A stretch of DNA of 64,000 bases from Corynebacterium sp. 74A (GTDB lineage: Bacteria > Actinomycetota > Actinomycetes > Mycobacteriales > Mycobacteriaceae). The position numbers and the translations under genes are program-made. The stretch covers positions 1 through 64,000 of the forward strand of contig NZ_PQMG01000006.1 in NCBI RefSeq assembly GCF_008930665.1, given 5' to 3'. How positions within the stretch are numbered: the stretch's first letter is position 1; each line of letters starts with the position of its first letter. Below the pieces are notes generated by a model. The model searched no databases. It saw only the letters and a list, made by a program, of their open reading frames with translations, and was not told the origin of the DNA. This document shows, in pieces, positions 6,870 through 16,849 of the stretch.

Positions 6870-9176
6870 ATGCAGGACAGCACCGCAATGGAGCATGTCG
6901 ATCTAGGAGTAACGGGCATGACCTGCACGTCCTGCTCCTCGCGGGTGGAGCGCAAGCTGAACAAGCTCGAGGGCACGCAGGCGACGGTGAATTTCGCCAC
7001 CGAGACCGCACGCATCGCCTTCGACCCGGCGCTGCATTCCACCGCGGACTTTCTCGACGTGGTGCGCACCACCGGCTATGACGCCTTCATCATGAGCGAC
7101 TCCACCGCTGCGCCTGTCGATGCCGCCGCACCGGCATCGGAGGCGGCCGCTGACGCCCCCGCGCGGGCGGAGCAGGAGCACGCCCGCTATCAGGCAGAGC
7201 TGAAGCAGCGGGTGATCGTTTCCGCGTTATTGGCGCTGCCGGTGATGCTGCTGTCCATGGTGCCGGCCCTGCAATTCCAGTACTGGCAGTGGGCCGCGCT
7301 CACTCTTGCCGCCCCGGTGTATGTGTGGGGCGGCTGGCCCTTCCACCGCGCCTGCGTGCGCAATGCGCGCCACGGCGCCTTCACCATGGACACGCTCATC
7401 TCCATGGGCACGACGGCGGCGTTCCTGTGGTCGCTGTACTCGCTTTTCCTCGGCTCGGCAGGGCAGCCAGGAATGCACATGCATATGAGCCTCTCCGCGC
7501 ACGCCGCTGCGGGCATGGATCAGATTTATCTGGAAACCGCCTCCATGGTGATCGTGTTTTTGCTGCTCGGGCGCTGGTTCGAGGAGCGGGCGAAGGGGCG
7601 CAGCTCCCAGGCGCTTACGGAATTGCTCAACCTGGGCGCGAGAGAAGCCGCGGTGCTGCGCGATGGGCGAGAGGTGCGTATTCCCAGCGCCCAGGTGGCG
7701 GTGGGCGATCACTGCGTCGTGCGCCCCGGAGAGAAGATCCCCACCGATGGGCGGGTGGTCGAGGGGCATTCCGCGGTGGATGAATCCATGCTCACCGGCG
7801 AGTCCATGCCCATCGAGGTCGATCCCGGCGCGACGGTCACCGGCGCCACCCTCAACACCACGGGCCGGTTGATCGTGGAGGCCACCCGGGTGGGCGCGGA
7901 TACCACCTTGGCCCAGATAGGCCGGCTGGTGAGCGACGCTCAGGCCCGCAAGGCGCCTGTGCAGCGGCTGGTGGATCGGATCTCCCAGGTATTTGTGCCC
8001 GTGGTGATCACCGTCGCCTTGCTCACCCTCGGCGCCCACCTGCTGCTGCGGGATGGCTCGGTGGCCGACGCCTTTGCGGCCGCAGTAGCGGTGCTCATCA
8101 TCGCCTGCCCCTGCGCGCTGGGGCTGGCTACTCCGACAGCATTGCTCGTAGGCACGGGCACCGGCGCCCGGCTGGGCATCCTGATTAAGGGCCCCGAGGT
8201 GCTGGAATCGACCCGCCACGCCGACACCATCGTGCTCGATAAAACGGGCACGATCACCACGGGGCAGATGTCCTTAAGCGGCCTCTACGCCACCGGGGTC
8301 TCGGAGGAGGAGCTTGTGGCTCGTGCCGCGGCAGCCGAGTCGGGCAGCGAGCACCCAGTGGGGCGCGCGATCTGCCATGCCGCCGCCGAGCGCGGGATCA
8401 CCGTGCCTGCCGCCAGCGAGTTTCTCGCCACCGCGGGACAGGGGGTCAGCGCCGTGGTGGAGGGGCAGCGGGTGAGCGTCGTCAAGCCAGGAGCGGCGGA
8501 CCTGCCCGAGGTGGTGAGCCAGATGCGCGAGACCGGCGCCACCGTGGTGCTGGTGCGCGTCGACGAGGCGCCCGTGGGCGTGATTGCCGTATCCGATGCG
8601 CCTCGGGAGGAGGCGACTGCCGCCATCAGCCAGCTCAAGGACCTAGGGCTGCAGCCGTGGATACTCAGCGGCGATAACCAGCAGGCGGCGCGCCATGTGG
8701 CCCGCCAGGTGGGCGTCGCGGAGGAGAACGTGATCGCCGAGGTGCTGCCGGAGGATAAGGTGCGCCACGTCGCGGCGCTCGCCGAGCAGGGGCGCACCGT
8801 GGCGATGGTTGGCGATGGCATCAATGACGCCGCCGCCCTCACCGAGGCGGATCTGGGCATCGCCATGGGTGGGGGCACGGATGTGGCCATCGAGGCCGCC
8901 GATATCACCCTCATGCACTCAGATCTGCGCGCTACCGTTGATGCGCTGCAGCTATCGCGCGCGACGCTGCGGGTGATCCAAGGAAATCTGTTCTGGGCGT
9001 TTATCTACAACATCGTGCTCATCCCCGTGGCCGCCTTGGGTCTGCTGAATCCGATGCTCGCGGGATTGGCGATGAGCCTGTCGAGCGTGTTTGTGGTGAC
9101 TAACTCGCTGCGGCTGCGGCGTTTCCGCTCGAGCTTCCTCAACCCCGGTGCGGCGGCTGCGGGGTCGCGAGACTAG
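6870..9176 (+). CDS. copA: Copper-exporting P1B-1-type ATPase
   Basis: A 768-residue P-type ATPase. It has one N-terminal HMA domain (GMTCTSC, cysteines 19 and 22), eight predicted membrane helices, the actuator motif TGES (309-312), and the transmembrane metal site C413-P-C415. The phosphorylated aspartate is D457 in DKTGT, with an SEHP motif and the hinge GDGIND (648-653). CPC with an HMA domain marks a Cu(I)/Ag(I) exporter of the cytoplasmic membrane. The first extracytoplasmic loop ([10 protein letters not shown]) is rich in Met and His, which may help release or bind copper. AAGGAG precedes the ATG. A CsoR-type palindrome just upstream suggests copper induction, and CopZ upstream is the likely chaperone. 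Confidence 0.95.
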   Translation: MQDSTAMEHVDLGVTGMTCTSCSSRVERKLNKLEGTQATVNFATETARIAFDPALHSTADFLDVVRTTGYDAFIMSDSTAAPVDAAAPASEAAADAPARAEQEHARYQAELKQRVIVSALLALPVMLLSMVPALQFQYWQWAALTLAAPVYVWGGWPFHRACVRNARHGAFTMDTLISMGTTAAFLWSLYSLFLGSAGQPGMHMHMSLSAHAAAGMDQIYLETASMVIVFLLLGRWFEERAKGRSSQALTELLNLGAREAAVLRDGREVRIPSAQVAVGDHCVVRPGEKIPTDGRVVEGHSAVDESMLTGESMPIEVDPGATVTGATLNTTGRLIVEATRVGADTTLAQIGRLVSDAQARKAPVQRLVDRISQVFVPVVITVALLTLGAHLLLRDGSVADAFAAAVAVLIIACPCALGLATPTALLVGTGTGARLGILIKGPEVLESTRHADTIVLDKTGTITTGQMSLSGLYATGVSEEELVARAAAAESGSEHPVGRAICHAAAERGITVPAASEFLATAGQGVSAVVEGQRVSVVKPGAADLPEVVSQMRETGATVVLVRVDEAPVGVIAVSDAPREEATAAISQLKDLGLQPWILSGDNQQAARHVARQVGVAEENVIAEVLPEDKVRHVAALAEQGRTVAMVGDGINDAAALTEADLGIAMGGGTDVAIEAADITLMHSDLRATVDALQLSRATLRVIQGNLFWAFIYNIVLIPVAALGLLNPMLAGLAMSLSSVFVVTNSLRLRRFRSSFLNPGAAAAGSRD

Positions 9177-9381
9177 GCTCACCTACCTCCGAGTCGTTGC
9201 TGTGGGTGGCGCACTAACTCTGGGCTGATGTCGATTTTGTAGACTGTTCGACAACCGAGAAACTGCACCGGAGTTCCGCATCAGCCTTGTCACCGGTTTT
9301 ATATGCGGTCGCGTGCCGCAGAAACAGACCGCCGAGACAGTGTGTGCTGTGTAACTTCCGGGACGACAACGAGGACACACA

Positions 9382-10170
9382 GTGACTACCGACAACGCCT
9401 ATTTCGGCCGCATGGGCCACCAGCCCACCACCCGCTCGGATCAGCTGGTACAGGAGATCGCGCGCTATATTCTGAATGCTGGGCTGGTCAATGGCGACCC
9501 CATTCCGCCCGAGCCGGAACTCCAGCGCATCCTTGGCTGTTCCCGTAACTCCATTCGCGAGGCCATCAAGGTGATGGAGGCCGTGGGCATGGTGGAGGTG
9601 CGCCGCGGCACCGGCACCTTTGTCGCCGGCAATCCTCTGGCTCCGCTGACTCCGGCGTTGATCTTCCAGGGCATGCTCTCGCTCAATTCCGGCGGCAACG
9701 AGGCCAAGGACATCATTACGCTGCGCCGCGGCCTCGAGGTGGCCTTCCTGCCCATCGTGATGAAATATGTGGCCGAGGACGACGCCGCGAAGCAGACGCT
9801 GATCGCGCAATTGCAGGGCACCGTGGAGGAGATGGCCGCGGCCGAGCGCGCCGGCTCTTCGACCGTGGACTTGGATTATCGCTTCCACAACCAGCTATTC
9901 GCCCCGCTGCGCTCGCGCACGCTGAAGCAGCTTAACGACGCCATCCTGAATGTGTATTTCTCGCTGCTCGAGGCCGTAGCGGAGCGCTTCGGCGAGCACC
10001 CCGTGTTCGAGTCGGATCCCAGCAGCCAGCCGCTTGCCACCGCCCACCAAGGCATCGTGGATGCCATCGCCGAGGGCAATGGCGAGGAGGCCGTGGAGCG
10101 GCTGCTCAACCACTATCAGCCGCTGTCGGAAGCCATCGATAGTGTGATCGCCGCCCGCGAAGAACGCTAG
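9382..10170 (+). CDS. FadR-family (GntR/FCD) transcriptional regulator
   Basis: A 262-residue regulator. Residues about 15-85 are a GntR winged helix (PPEPELQRILGCSRNSIREAIKVMEAVGMVEVRRGTG-type wing). Residues about 100-255 form an all-helical FCD effector domain, with histidines (FHNQ and TAHQG) that fit the metal-binding FCD site. Members usually respond to a carboxylate or sugar acid. No metabolic gene is adjacent, so the ligand and targets are unknown. The gene stands alone between copA and the converging dnaB. GTG at 9382 is taken as start; its Shine-Dalgarno is weak (GAGGA at 9371-9375). Confidence 0.85.
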   Translation: MTTDNAYFGRMGHQPTTRSDQLVQEIARYILNAGLVNGDPIPPEPELQRILGCSRNSIREAIKVMEAVGMVEVRRGTGTFVAGNPLAPLTPALIFQGMLSLNSGGNEAKDIITLRRGLEVAFLPIVMKYVAEDDAAKQTLIAQLQGTVEEMAAAERAGSSTVDLDYRFHNQLFAPLRSRTLKQLNDAILNVYFSLLEAVAERFGEHPVFESDPSSQPLATAHQGIVDAIAEGNGEEAVERLLNHYQPLSEAIDSVIAAREER

Positions 10171-10188
10171 GCGGCGCCGCCCGCTTTT
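10170..10188 (+). terminator. Terminator of the FadR-type gene, overlapping the dnaB stop
   Basis: The palindrome GGCGGCGCCGCC (10170-10181) is followed by CGC and TTTTT (10184-10188). The T-run runs into the dnaB stop codon on the other strand. Confidence 0.55.
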
Positions 10189-11810
10189 TAGGCGCGGGCC
10201 AAGTCCTTGAAGCGCGAGTAGTGCAGCTGGTGGGCCACCTCGACGGTGCCGATGGGGCCACCACGGTGCTTCGCCAAGATGATGTCCGCCTCGCCGGCGC
10301 GCACATCCTCGAGGTCCTGGGAGTCGGGGCGATACAGCAACATCACCATATCGGCGTCCTGCTCCAAGGAGCCGGATTCACGCAGATCCGCCAGCTGGGG
10401 GCGCTTATCCGTGCGCGACTCGGGGCCACGGTTGAGCTGCGCCACCGCAACCAGCGGCACCTCTAGCTCCTTGGCCAACAATTTAAGCTGGCGGGAAAAT
10501 TCGGACACCTCTTGCTGGCGGGACTCCACCTTCTTGCCGGAGCTCATCAGCTGCAGGTAGTCCACCACGATCAATTGCAGATCATGCTTGTCCTTGAGCT
10601 GGCGGGCCTTCGAGCGGATCTCCATCATCGTCAGGTTCGGGGAGTCATCGATAAATAGCGGTGCCTCGCTGAGTTCCCCGGCCCGCTGCGCGATACGCGC
10701 CCAGTCATCATCGGACATGGTGCCGGAGCGCATATCGGAGAGCTTCACCTCGGCCTCGGCAGAGAGCAGACGCATGACGATCTCGGACTTGGACATCTCG
10801 AGCGAGAAGAGCACCGAGGCCATATTGTGCTTGATCGAACAGGAGCGCATGAAGTCCAGGGCGATGGTGGATTTACCCACACCAGGACGAGCCGCCACAA
10901 TGATCATCTGGCCGGCGTGCAAACCATTGGTGATGCGGTCGAGATCAATAAACCCAGTGGGCACGCCAGTGGACAGCCCGCCGTTTTGGGCGATCTCATC
11001 CAGCTCATCCATCACCGGCTGCAGCAGATCATCCAGCACAGCATAATCGGTGACGGTCTTCTTCTGCGCAATCTGGAATACCTCCTGCTGCGCCAGATCG
11101 ATCATGACTTCGATCTCGGTATCGCCGGCCGCCTCATAGCCCAGCTGGACGATGCGCGTGCCCGCCGAGACCAAACGCCGCAGCACGGCCTTCTCAGAGA
11201 CGATCTCCGCGTAGTAGGGGGCGTTGGCAGGGGTGGGCACAACCTCGGCGAGGGTGACCAGATAGGAGGGGCCTCCCGCCCGCTCCAGATCGCCGTGGCG
11301 GTGCAAACGATCGCGCACGATGAAGGTGTCGATCTGTTTATTGTCCGCGTAGAGATCCAAAATGGCGCGATAGATCAGCTGATGCTGCGGCGCATAAAAG
11401 TCCTCAGGGTTGAGCTCCTCGACGATGTCGGTGACCACCGTCGGCGCAATGAGCATCGCCCCCAGCACGCCCTGCTCCGCCTCGCGGTCATGCGGCAATT
11501 GCCGGGCATAGTCCCGCGGGGTGGCGTCATCGAAGCGCCCCCGACCCGCGCTGCGCTGCGGGGCGAATCGACCCTGATTAGGCCCGGCGTGGTTATAGCT
11601 CGGGGCCGAGTCATCAAAGCTACTGGGCGCAAACTCGGGCGCCGGGGGGAAATCACTGATCGCCTCGGCGGGGAAACCCTCCGGCCGAGCTGGACTGGGG
11701 GAGTAGCTGGCATCCTGCCCGGCCCCGCCCTCGGCGGGGTCCGGCGGGAAGGCGTTGTCATCAAAGTTCGCGCTACCTGCCACGTCTCTCAGCTCCTTCA
11801 CTGTCGCCAC
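10188..11810 (-). CDS. dnaB: Replicative DNA helicase DnaB
   Basis: A 540-residue hexameric replicative helicase. An unusually long N-terminal extension of about 100 residues, low in complexity and rich in Pro, Asp and Ala, precedes the DnaB N-terminal domain (EQGVLGAMLIAP, about 111-210). The RecA-like ATPase follows, with Walker A RPGVGKST, Walker B LIVVDYLQL, and an arginine-finger region near the C-terminus (SRFKDLARA end). No intein is inserted, unlike mycobacterial DnaB. It unwinds DNA ahead of the fork and recruits primase. The upstream region is unusual in holding a cluster of DnaA-box-like sites. Confidence 0.97.
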   Translation of the reverse strand: MATVKELRDVAGSANFDDNAFPPDPAEGGAGQDASYSPSPARPEGFPAEAISDFPPAPEFAPSSFDDSAPSYNHAGPNQGRFAPQRSAGRGRFDDATPRDYARQLPHDREAEQGVLGAMLIAPTVVTDIVEELNPEDFYAPQHQLIYRAILDLYADNKQIDTFIVRDRLHRHGDLERAGGPSYLVTLAEVVPTPANAPYYAEIVSEKAVLRRLVSAGTRIVQLGYEAAGDTEIEVMIDLAQQEVFQIAQKKTVTDYAVLDDLLQPVMDELDEIAQNGGLSTGVPTGFIDLDRITNGLHAGQMIIVAARPGVGKSTIALDFMRSCSIKHNMASVLFSLEMSKSEIVMRLLSAEAEVKLSDMRSGTMSDDDWARIAQRAGELSEAPLFIDDSPNLTMMEIRSKARQLKDKHDLQLIVVDYLQLMSSGKKVESRQQEVSEFSRQLKLLAKELEVPLVAVAQLNRGPESRTDKRPQLADLRESGSLEQDADMVMLLYRPDSQDLEDVRAGEADIILAKHRGGPIGTVEVAHQLHYSRFKDLARA

Positions 11811-12622
11811 TTTTCAGCCTGGGCGCATCCCGCGGATGCGGGAGACGCCAGACCTCGATTCTATCCACCCCTGAGCGCGCCGTCCCCCTAGGGCAGAGGA
11901 GGTCCACCCACAGCAGCGGGGAAGCAATGCGCTCGGCGCCCAGCCGCTCCACATTGGTGGCCGCCGCTGTGGATAACGCCCCGCGTTCTGGGCTGCGGGG
12001 GAGGGATTCTTCACACTCTGCACGGAGGTTATGCACAGGGGTCTGTGGATAACTCTGTGTACGCGAGGTCCATAGCAGCTAAAACTCCTGCTCACCTAGC
12101 GCTTAGCTGGCGTTTACCTGCGGTTTTATATATCCGTCCTGCTCAGACGGTAGTTCGCTAGTGGCACCCAGCATCGACGTCACCGGATCGTCACCTTCGC
12201 ACCCGCCAAGCACCCCCTCTCGAGGGGCCAGTTACCCCCTCGCCGCGGGGCTTATGGACCTCTCATGCACAGGTTATGCACAGCGCTATCGCACTTGTCC
12301 ACAGACATGGCTGTGGATTGTGCATAACTCTGCCGATAGGCGTACACCACCCATGCATCACACACGCATCAGTGTCGATAGATCTCCCCACACCAACTCG
12401 CCCTAGAGAGGCACTGCGGGCGAGAGATGCACCACAGCCCTGCCCGTGCCCGCTTCCGGCTAAGCGAGCCGCACCGGCCCCCGCAGCGCCTTTGTGAGCA
12501 CCCCCTGCCCCGAGATACACCAAGGGCCCCTAGCGGGGAGTGTGTCCCCACCAGAGGCCCTGGTGCGCTGTTGTCGTTGGGGTCTCCTCTATACGTGAGA
12601 CCCGCCGTCTAGTGCGCGTAGA
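11811..12622. other. Gene-free region with a cluster of DnaA-box-like sites
   Basis: No supported gene lies between the dnaB start and the rplI stop. It holds nonamers close to the DnaA box TTATCCACA: exact TGTGGATAA (reverse) at 11968-11976 and 12044-12052; TTATGCACA at 12029-12037 and 12274-12282; TTGTCCACA at 12295-12303; TGTGGATTG at 12312-12320; and TGTGCATAA at 12319-12327. An AT-rich TTTTATATAT patch lies near 12124. The remaining part, 12330-12622, shows only short GC-rich inverted repeats. Confidence 0.7.
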
Positions 12623-13075
12623 TTACGCGGCGACGACCTTGAAGTTCACCTTTGCACTGATGTCATCGTGCAGCTGAGCAATCACCTGGTAGCCGCCGGT
12701 GCTCTTGACGAGACCCTTCGGCACGGTGATGGTCTGCTTCTCGATCTTGGGGCCGCCAGCGGCCTCGATCGCCCTAACGATGTCGCCAGCCTGGACAGAG
12801 CCGAAGAGCTTGCCCTTGCTGGAGGTACGCATGGTCACAGTGATGTTGTCAAGGGCCTCGATCTGCTCCTTGACCTCGCGTGCATGATCCAGGCTCTGGA
12901 TCTGGCGCTCGGAGCGCACACGCTTGATGTCTTCGATCTGCTTCTCTGCACCACGGGTTGCCACAATGGCCATACCGCGGGGAAGCAGGTAGTTACGTCC
13001 GTAGCCGTCCTTTACCTCGACGATGTCACCGGGGACACCGAGGTTCTCTACGGCAGCCGTAAGGATCAGCTTCAT
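12623..13075 (-). CDS. rplI: 50S ribosomal protein bL9
   Basis: 150 residues starting MKLILTAAVENLGVPGD. It has the bL9 N-terminal domain (GYGRNYLLPRGMA), a long connecting helix and a C-terminal domain ending KVNFKVVAA. I start at the ATG at 13073-13075, with AAAGG/AGGGA just upstream; longer in-frame starts add residues absent from the family. It binds 23S rRNA at the base of the L1 stalk. It is the third gene of rpsF-ssb-rplI. rpsR, which sits between ssb and rplI in many bacteria, is not here, as is usual in corynebacteria. Confidence 0.97.
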   Translation of the reverse strand: MKLILTAAVENLGVPGDIVEVKDGYGRNYLLPRGMAIVATRGAEKQIEDIKRVRSERQIQSLDHAREVKEQIEALDNITVTMRTSSKGKLFGSVQAGDIVRAIEAAGGPKIEKQTITVPKGLVKSTGGYQVIAQLHDDISAKVNFKVVAA

Positions 13076-13168
13076 GATCCCTGCCTTTCGCTTATGAAAA
13101 GAATGAAAAGTGGTTGTGTATTCGCATGAAGTCCCAACACCCGCGAGCGGGCGCATCGGACTCGCCTA

Positions 13169-13765
13169 TCAGAATGGCGGGTCGTCGTCATCGCCCTGGA
13201 ACCCACCCGCAGGGGGTGCCGAGTTCCACGGGTCATCGTTGTGGACGTCGTTCTGCGACTGTTGCTGATAGCCACCAAAACCACCTTGGCTTTGACCGCG
13301 GTTTCCACCGCCTTGGCCGCCACCAAATCCACCTTGGCCACCGCCAGAGTTAGCGCCACCAAAGCCACCGCCTTGGCCGCCTTGACCACCCTGGCCGCGC
13401 TGCACGCGGTTCACGGAGGCCGTAGCGTACTTCAGCGAGGGGCCCACCTCATCGACTTCGACTTCGAAGACGGTGCGGCGCTCTCCCTCGCGGGTGTCGA
13501 AGGTGCGCTGGCGGAGCCGACCATTAACGATGACGCGCATACCTTTAGTCAGCGACTCGGCTACGTTCTCCGCCGCCTGGCGCCACACGTTGCACTGCAA
13601 GAACAGTGCCTCGCCGTCCTCCCACTGGCCGGTCTGCGAGTTATAGCGTCGCGGAGTGGAGGCCACACGGAAGTTGGCCACTGCGGCACCCGAAGGGGTA
13701 AAACGCAGTTCAGGGTCGGCAACGAGGTTGCCAACAATCGTGATAGGGGTATCGCCTTGTGCCAT
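13169..13765 (-). CDS. ssb: Single-stranded DNA-binding protein
   Basis: 198 residues. An OB-fold (about 1-115) begins [23 protein letters not shown] Gly/Gln/Phe/Asn-rich linker (about 125-175) is made of GGQGG/GGFGG-type repeats, and the acidic tip is DDDDPPF, the protein-interaction tail typical of bacterial SSB. It coats single-stranded DNA in replication, repair and recombination. It lies between rpsF and rplI in a conserved operon. The repetitive DNA at about 13290-13400 only reflects the Gly-rich linker. Confidence 0.97.
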   Translation of the reverse strand: MAQGDTPITIVGNLVADPELRFTPSGAAVANFRVASTPRRYNSQTGQWEDGEALFLQCNVWRQAAENVAESLTKGMRVIVNGRLRQRTFDTREGERRTVFEVEVDEVGPSLKYATASVNRVQRGQGGQGGQGGGFGGANSGGGQGGFGGGQGGGNRGQSQGGFGGYQQQSQNDVHNDDPWNSAPPAGGFQGDDDDPPF

Positions 13766-13819
13766 GGTCTCAGGACTCCTTAGGAGTTCGTTGGTTGGTG
13801 TTACTACCAGTGTTCCTGA

Positions 13820-14107
13820 TTAGCGATCGGTGCGCAGCACCTTGGTGCGCAGAACCGTGTCGCTGAGGTTCAGCTTGCGGTCGAGCTCGACGACAGTCTC
13901 CGACTCACAGGTCAGGTTAAGGACCACGTAGATGCCCTCTTCCTTCTTGTTGATCGGATATGCCAGACGACGCTTCGGGCGAATGTCCACCTTGTCAACG
14001 GTGCCGTTTTCCTTGCGAACAGTCTCAAGGAACTTATCTAGGGACGGGGCTACGGTGCGTTCATCCTGCGAGGGATCGAGAATGATCATGAGTTCGTATT
14101 GACGCAC
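13820..14107 (-). CDS. rpsF: 30S ribosomal protein bS6
   Basis: 95 residues, beginning (V/M)[20 protein letters not shown] and ending [10 protein letters not shown]. Length and sequence fit bS6. The GTG at 14105-14107 is preferred, because AGGAGG lies 11 bases upstream and the resulting length is normal; an ATG four codons upstream sits directly on that Shine-Dalgarno. It is a small-subunit platform protein and the first gene of rpsF-ssb-rplI. Confidence 0.96.
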   Translation of the reverse strand: MRQYELMIILDPSQDERTVAPSLDKFLETVRKENGTVDKVDIRPKRRLAYPINKKEEGIYVVLNLTCESETVVELDRKLNLSDTVLRTKVLRTDR

Positions 14108-14253
14108 GGACCTCATCACCTCCTATGGTCTAGTAATTGTGGTTCGGCCGCGCCCATCGTGGACGTGGCAGGAGGGTCGTTGCGTCAAGCAACCTTTTCA
14201 AGATACACCATCTACCTGCTCTCTTTCAATTGCGTACCCTGCGGCGGCCGCCG

Positions 14254-14265
14254 CTTATCGACGCC
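14254..14265 (+). repeat. Recurring intergenic 12-mer, copy 2
   Basis: CTTATCGACGCC, about 150 bp upstream of rpsF and directly next to the palindrome GCGGCGGCCGCCGC. See the copy at 2773. Confidence 0.5.
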
Positions 14266-14303
14266 CACTCGCTGCCCACGCACCCTAGCGGCCCAGCCGC
14301 AAC

Positions 14304-14516
14304 CTAGTTCATGGCGGCATCGCCAATGAAGCCGGTAGCCATAAACACAGCAAAGATGAGGGGGACAAGGAGCACGAAGAAGAAGGCGGCGATAATCCAA
14401 GAGACCACGGCTTTGGTGCTCTTGCCATAGGACTTGGCAGCATAGCCGCCGCCGAAGCAGCAAGCGCCAATGAACACGCTCGCCATCGTGAGGATCATGA
14501 TGGTGGTGGAACTCAT
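14304..14516 (-). CDS. Small membrane protein of unknown function
   Basis: 70 residues beginning MSSTTIMILTMASV, with two hydrophobic segments (about 5-24 and 37-61) around a short polar stretch, AAKSYGKSTK. A Cys-Cys pair (GACCFGGGYA) lies near the end of the first segment. It lies between ponA and rpsF on the same strand. The ATG at 14514-14516 is taken as start; the Shine-Dalgarno is poor. I do not recognise the family. The predicted topology is a two-helix hairpin in the cytoplasmic membrane. Confidence 0.6.
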   Translation of the reverse strand: MSSTTIMILTMASVFIGACCFGGGYAAKSYGKSTKAVVSWIIAAFFFVLLVPLIFAVFMATGFIGDAAMN

Positions 14517-14608
14517 GGCTCTTAGCTTAGCCGCCAGATGCACGAATCCCCGCTCCCAAGTGCAGCGTGGCTGCGTATGTGGGGGAGCGGGGATCGGGAG
14601 AAGAGGAA

Positions 14609-14620
14609 GCGTCGATAAGC
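14609..14620 (-). repeat. Recurring intergenic 12-mer, copy 3
   Basis: On the minus strand GCTTATCGACGC, seven bases beyond the ponA stop codon and about 93 bp before the small membrane protein gene. It shares the 11-mer CTTATCGACGC with the other copies. Confidence 0.45.
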
Positions 14621-14626
14621 GCCGTG

Positions 14627-16762
14627 CTAGCCCGGTAGCAGATCACCCAAGTTCGGGAGTGCGGGCTGCGCCGGTTGCTCCGGCTCCGCCGGGGGAGCCG
14701 GGGCCGGCAGCGGCACATCCGGGACCTCCGGCAGGGCCGGCTCGGCGGGCTCAGCCGGCTCCGAGGACTCCGTCGGCTCGGTACTGGTGGTCTCGGGCGG
14801 AGCCACCGGGGTGGCGGGCGCCGGCGGTGCGGGCGGAGCCACATAACCCAGATTGGAGGTCGGAACCGGGAAGCTCTCGTAGTCGGCATTCGCCAGCGCG
14901 GCATCCATGGTGGACTTCCAGATATCGCTGGGCAGGCCGGAGCCCCAGATCTTGCCACCATAGAGGTTCAGCAGCGGCTGGCCATCATCGGTGCCCACCC
15001 ACACAGCGGTGGAGAGCTGCGGGGTGGCACCAATCATCCACGCATCCTTGTTCTGACCCGTATCACCCAGCTGGGCGGTACCGGTCTTGGCGGCGGACTC
15101 CCGGCCATTCAGGGCGTGGCCGCGGGAATAGGCGGCGATCGGCTTCATCGCCTGGATCACGGAGTTCGCCACTTCCTCGTCCACGATGCGCTCGCTTTCA
15201 CCCTCGTGCTCATAGAGCACCTCGCCATCATTGGTCACAACCTTCTGCACGAAGTGCGTCTTGTTGTACACGCCCTCATTGGCGAGGGTGGCCAAGGCGA
15301 CAGCCAAGTCGAAGGGGCGGGACTGGTACTGGCCCAGAACCACACCCAGCTGGCTATGACCATTCTCCTCCTTCAGGGTGTGCGGGAGCCCCGGCAGGGA
15401 CTCCGCCACGCCCAAGCGATGCGCCATGGCGGCGGTGTCATCGGGGCCATTCTTCAGATCATCCTGGAGGCGGATGAAGGAGGTATTCAGCGACTGCTTC
15501 AGCGCCTGAGCGATGGTACAGGTACCGCAGCTTTGCCCCTCAGAGTTAGTCACCGTGACATCACCGGTCTGTACCGGGGCGGAGCTGTAGTACTGGGAGA
15601 GCGGAATGCCCTGCTCCAAGGCCGCCGCGAGGGCGAAGATCTTGAAGGTCGAACCGGTCTGCAGCGGGGCAATGGCATAGTCCCAGCCGGCCGGGTCGTC
15701 GCCGCCATAGTAGGCGGAGACACCACCGGTCTTGGGGTTGATGGAGACCACCGCGGTGCGCAGGTTCTCCGGCTCGCCCTGCATGTTGTTCTCCACCGCC
15801 GCCTGGGCCGCATTCTGGGCGTCGGTATCGATGGTGGTGGTCACCCGCAGGCCGCGGGTCTGCACATCCTGTTCGCTGATGCCCACGCCTTCGAGCTCGG
15901 CGAGCACGCGATCCTTGATCAAACCATTGGTGCCGGTGGCCTCGGTATTGGACTGCACGGTGGCGGGGTCAATCACCTCTGGGAAGCGCGCCTCCGCGCG
16001 CGCCCCGGGGCTCATGGCACCGATCTCGACCATGCCGTCCATCACGTAGTTCCAGCGCTGCTCCGCCTCGGCCCGGTTATTCCAGGGATCGAGGGTGGAG
16101 GGGCGCTGGATGGCGGCGGCCAAGAGCGCGGACTCTTCGGGCGTGAGGTCCGTGAAGTCCTTGGCGAAATAGGCCTGGGAGGCCGCGGCCACACCATAGG
16201 CATTGCGGCCCAAGTAGATGGTGTTCAGATAGGACTCCAACACCTGCTCCTTGGACCACTCATTGGCCATCTTGGCGGAGTAGACGAGCTCCTTGAGCTT
16301 GCGCTCATAGGAACGCTCATTGCCCACCACGGCGATCTTCACGTACTGCTGCGTGATGGTGGAACCGCCGCCCTTGGAGCCGTCACCAGTGAGCTGGCCG
16401 ATAATCGCGCGACCGAAGCCGGTGATGGAAAAGCCGGGGTTGGTATAAAACTCGCGGTCCTCGGCAGCCAGAGTGGCGTCCTTCATGGACTCCGGAATCT
16501 CCGAGAGCGGCACCACCACACGGTTACCTTCCGGGGGCACGATGCGCGCTAGCTGCGTCTCATCATCCCCGGCATAAATCTCCGTCACCTGCTTATTCAC
16601 AAGCTGGTCGGCCTTCGGAACATCCACAAGCAGATAGGCGATCATGAATGCCACGAAGGGAGCGAGGATAATTAACACCACTGCGATGAGGATCGAGCGC
16701 CAGACCCACGGGTTACGGGTCTTCTCCTCGCTCTCTTCTACGGTCACGGTGTGTTCAGTCAC
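14627..16762 (-). CDS. ponA: Bifunctional class A penicillin-binding protein (PBP1-type)
   Basis: About 711 residues. A short cytoplasmic N-terminus precedes one membrane anchor (WRSILIAVVLIILAPFVAFM). The GT51 glycosyltransferase domain contains the catalytic Glu in AAEDREFY and the GGSTITQQ motif. The transpeptidase domain has SxxK as STFK (GSTFKIF), SxN as SLN (SLNTSF) and KTG (AAKTGTAQ). A Pro/Glu/Ala-rich tail of about 70 residues follows. It polymerises and cross-links peptidoglycan outside the membrane. The start is uncertain: GTG at 16762 with GGAAG eight bases upstream is preferred over TTG at 16777, whose Shine-Dalgarno would touch it. The DUF5318 gene upstream is its usual actinobacterial neighbour. 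Confidence 0.95.
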   Translation of the reverse strand: MTEHTVTVEESEEKTRNPWVWRSILIAVVLIILAPFVAFMIAYLLVDVPKADQLVNKQVTEIYAGDDETQLARIVPPEGNRVVVPLSEIPESMKDATLAAEDREFYTNPGFSITGFGRAIIGQLTGDGSKGGGSTITQQYVKIAVVGNERSYERKLKELVYSAKMANEWSKEQVLESYLNTIYLGRNAYGVAAASQAYFAKDFTDLTPEESALLAAAIQRPSTLDPWNNRAEAEQRWNYVMDGMVEIGAMSPGARAEARFPEVIDPATVQSNTEATGTNGLIKDRVLAELEGVGISEQDVQTRGLRVTTTIDTDAQNAAQAAVENNMQGEPENLRTAVVSINPKTGGVSAYYGGDDPAGWDYAIAPLQTGSTFKIFALAAALEQGIPLSQYYSSAPVQTGDVTVTNSEGQSCGTCTIAQALKQSLNTSFIRLQDDLKNGPDDTAAMAHRLGVAESLPGLPHTLKEENGHSQLGVVLGQYQSRPFDLAVALATLANEGVYNKTHFVQKVVTNDGEVLYEHEGESERIVDEEVANSVIQAMKPIAAYSRGHALNGRESAAKTGTAQLGDTGQNKDAWMIGATPQLSTAVWVGTDDGQPLLNLYGGKIWGSGLPSDIWKSTMDAALANADYESFPVPTSNLGYVAPPAPPAPATPVAPPETTSTEPTESSEPAEPAEPALPEVPDVPLPAPAPPAEPEQPAQPALPNLGDLLPG

Positions 16763-16849
16763 GACTGTTGCTTCCAATCTCCATGGGTGAAATTGCGGCG
16801 TTCGGGCGAGCGACGGCCGGCGACCTGCCCAAACAAACTAACTAATCGG

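Noticed and set aside
11811..12622. oriC
   Set aside because: DnaA boxes are present, but dnaA, dnaN and rpmH are not adjacent, and gene order places oriC beyond the right edge near rsmG-parA.
13290..13400. Tandem repeat
   Set aside because: It is only the codon-level repetition of the Gly-rich SSB linker.
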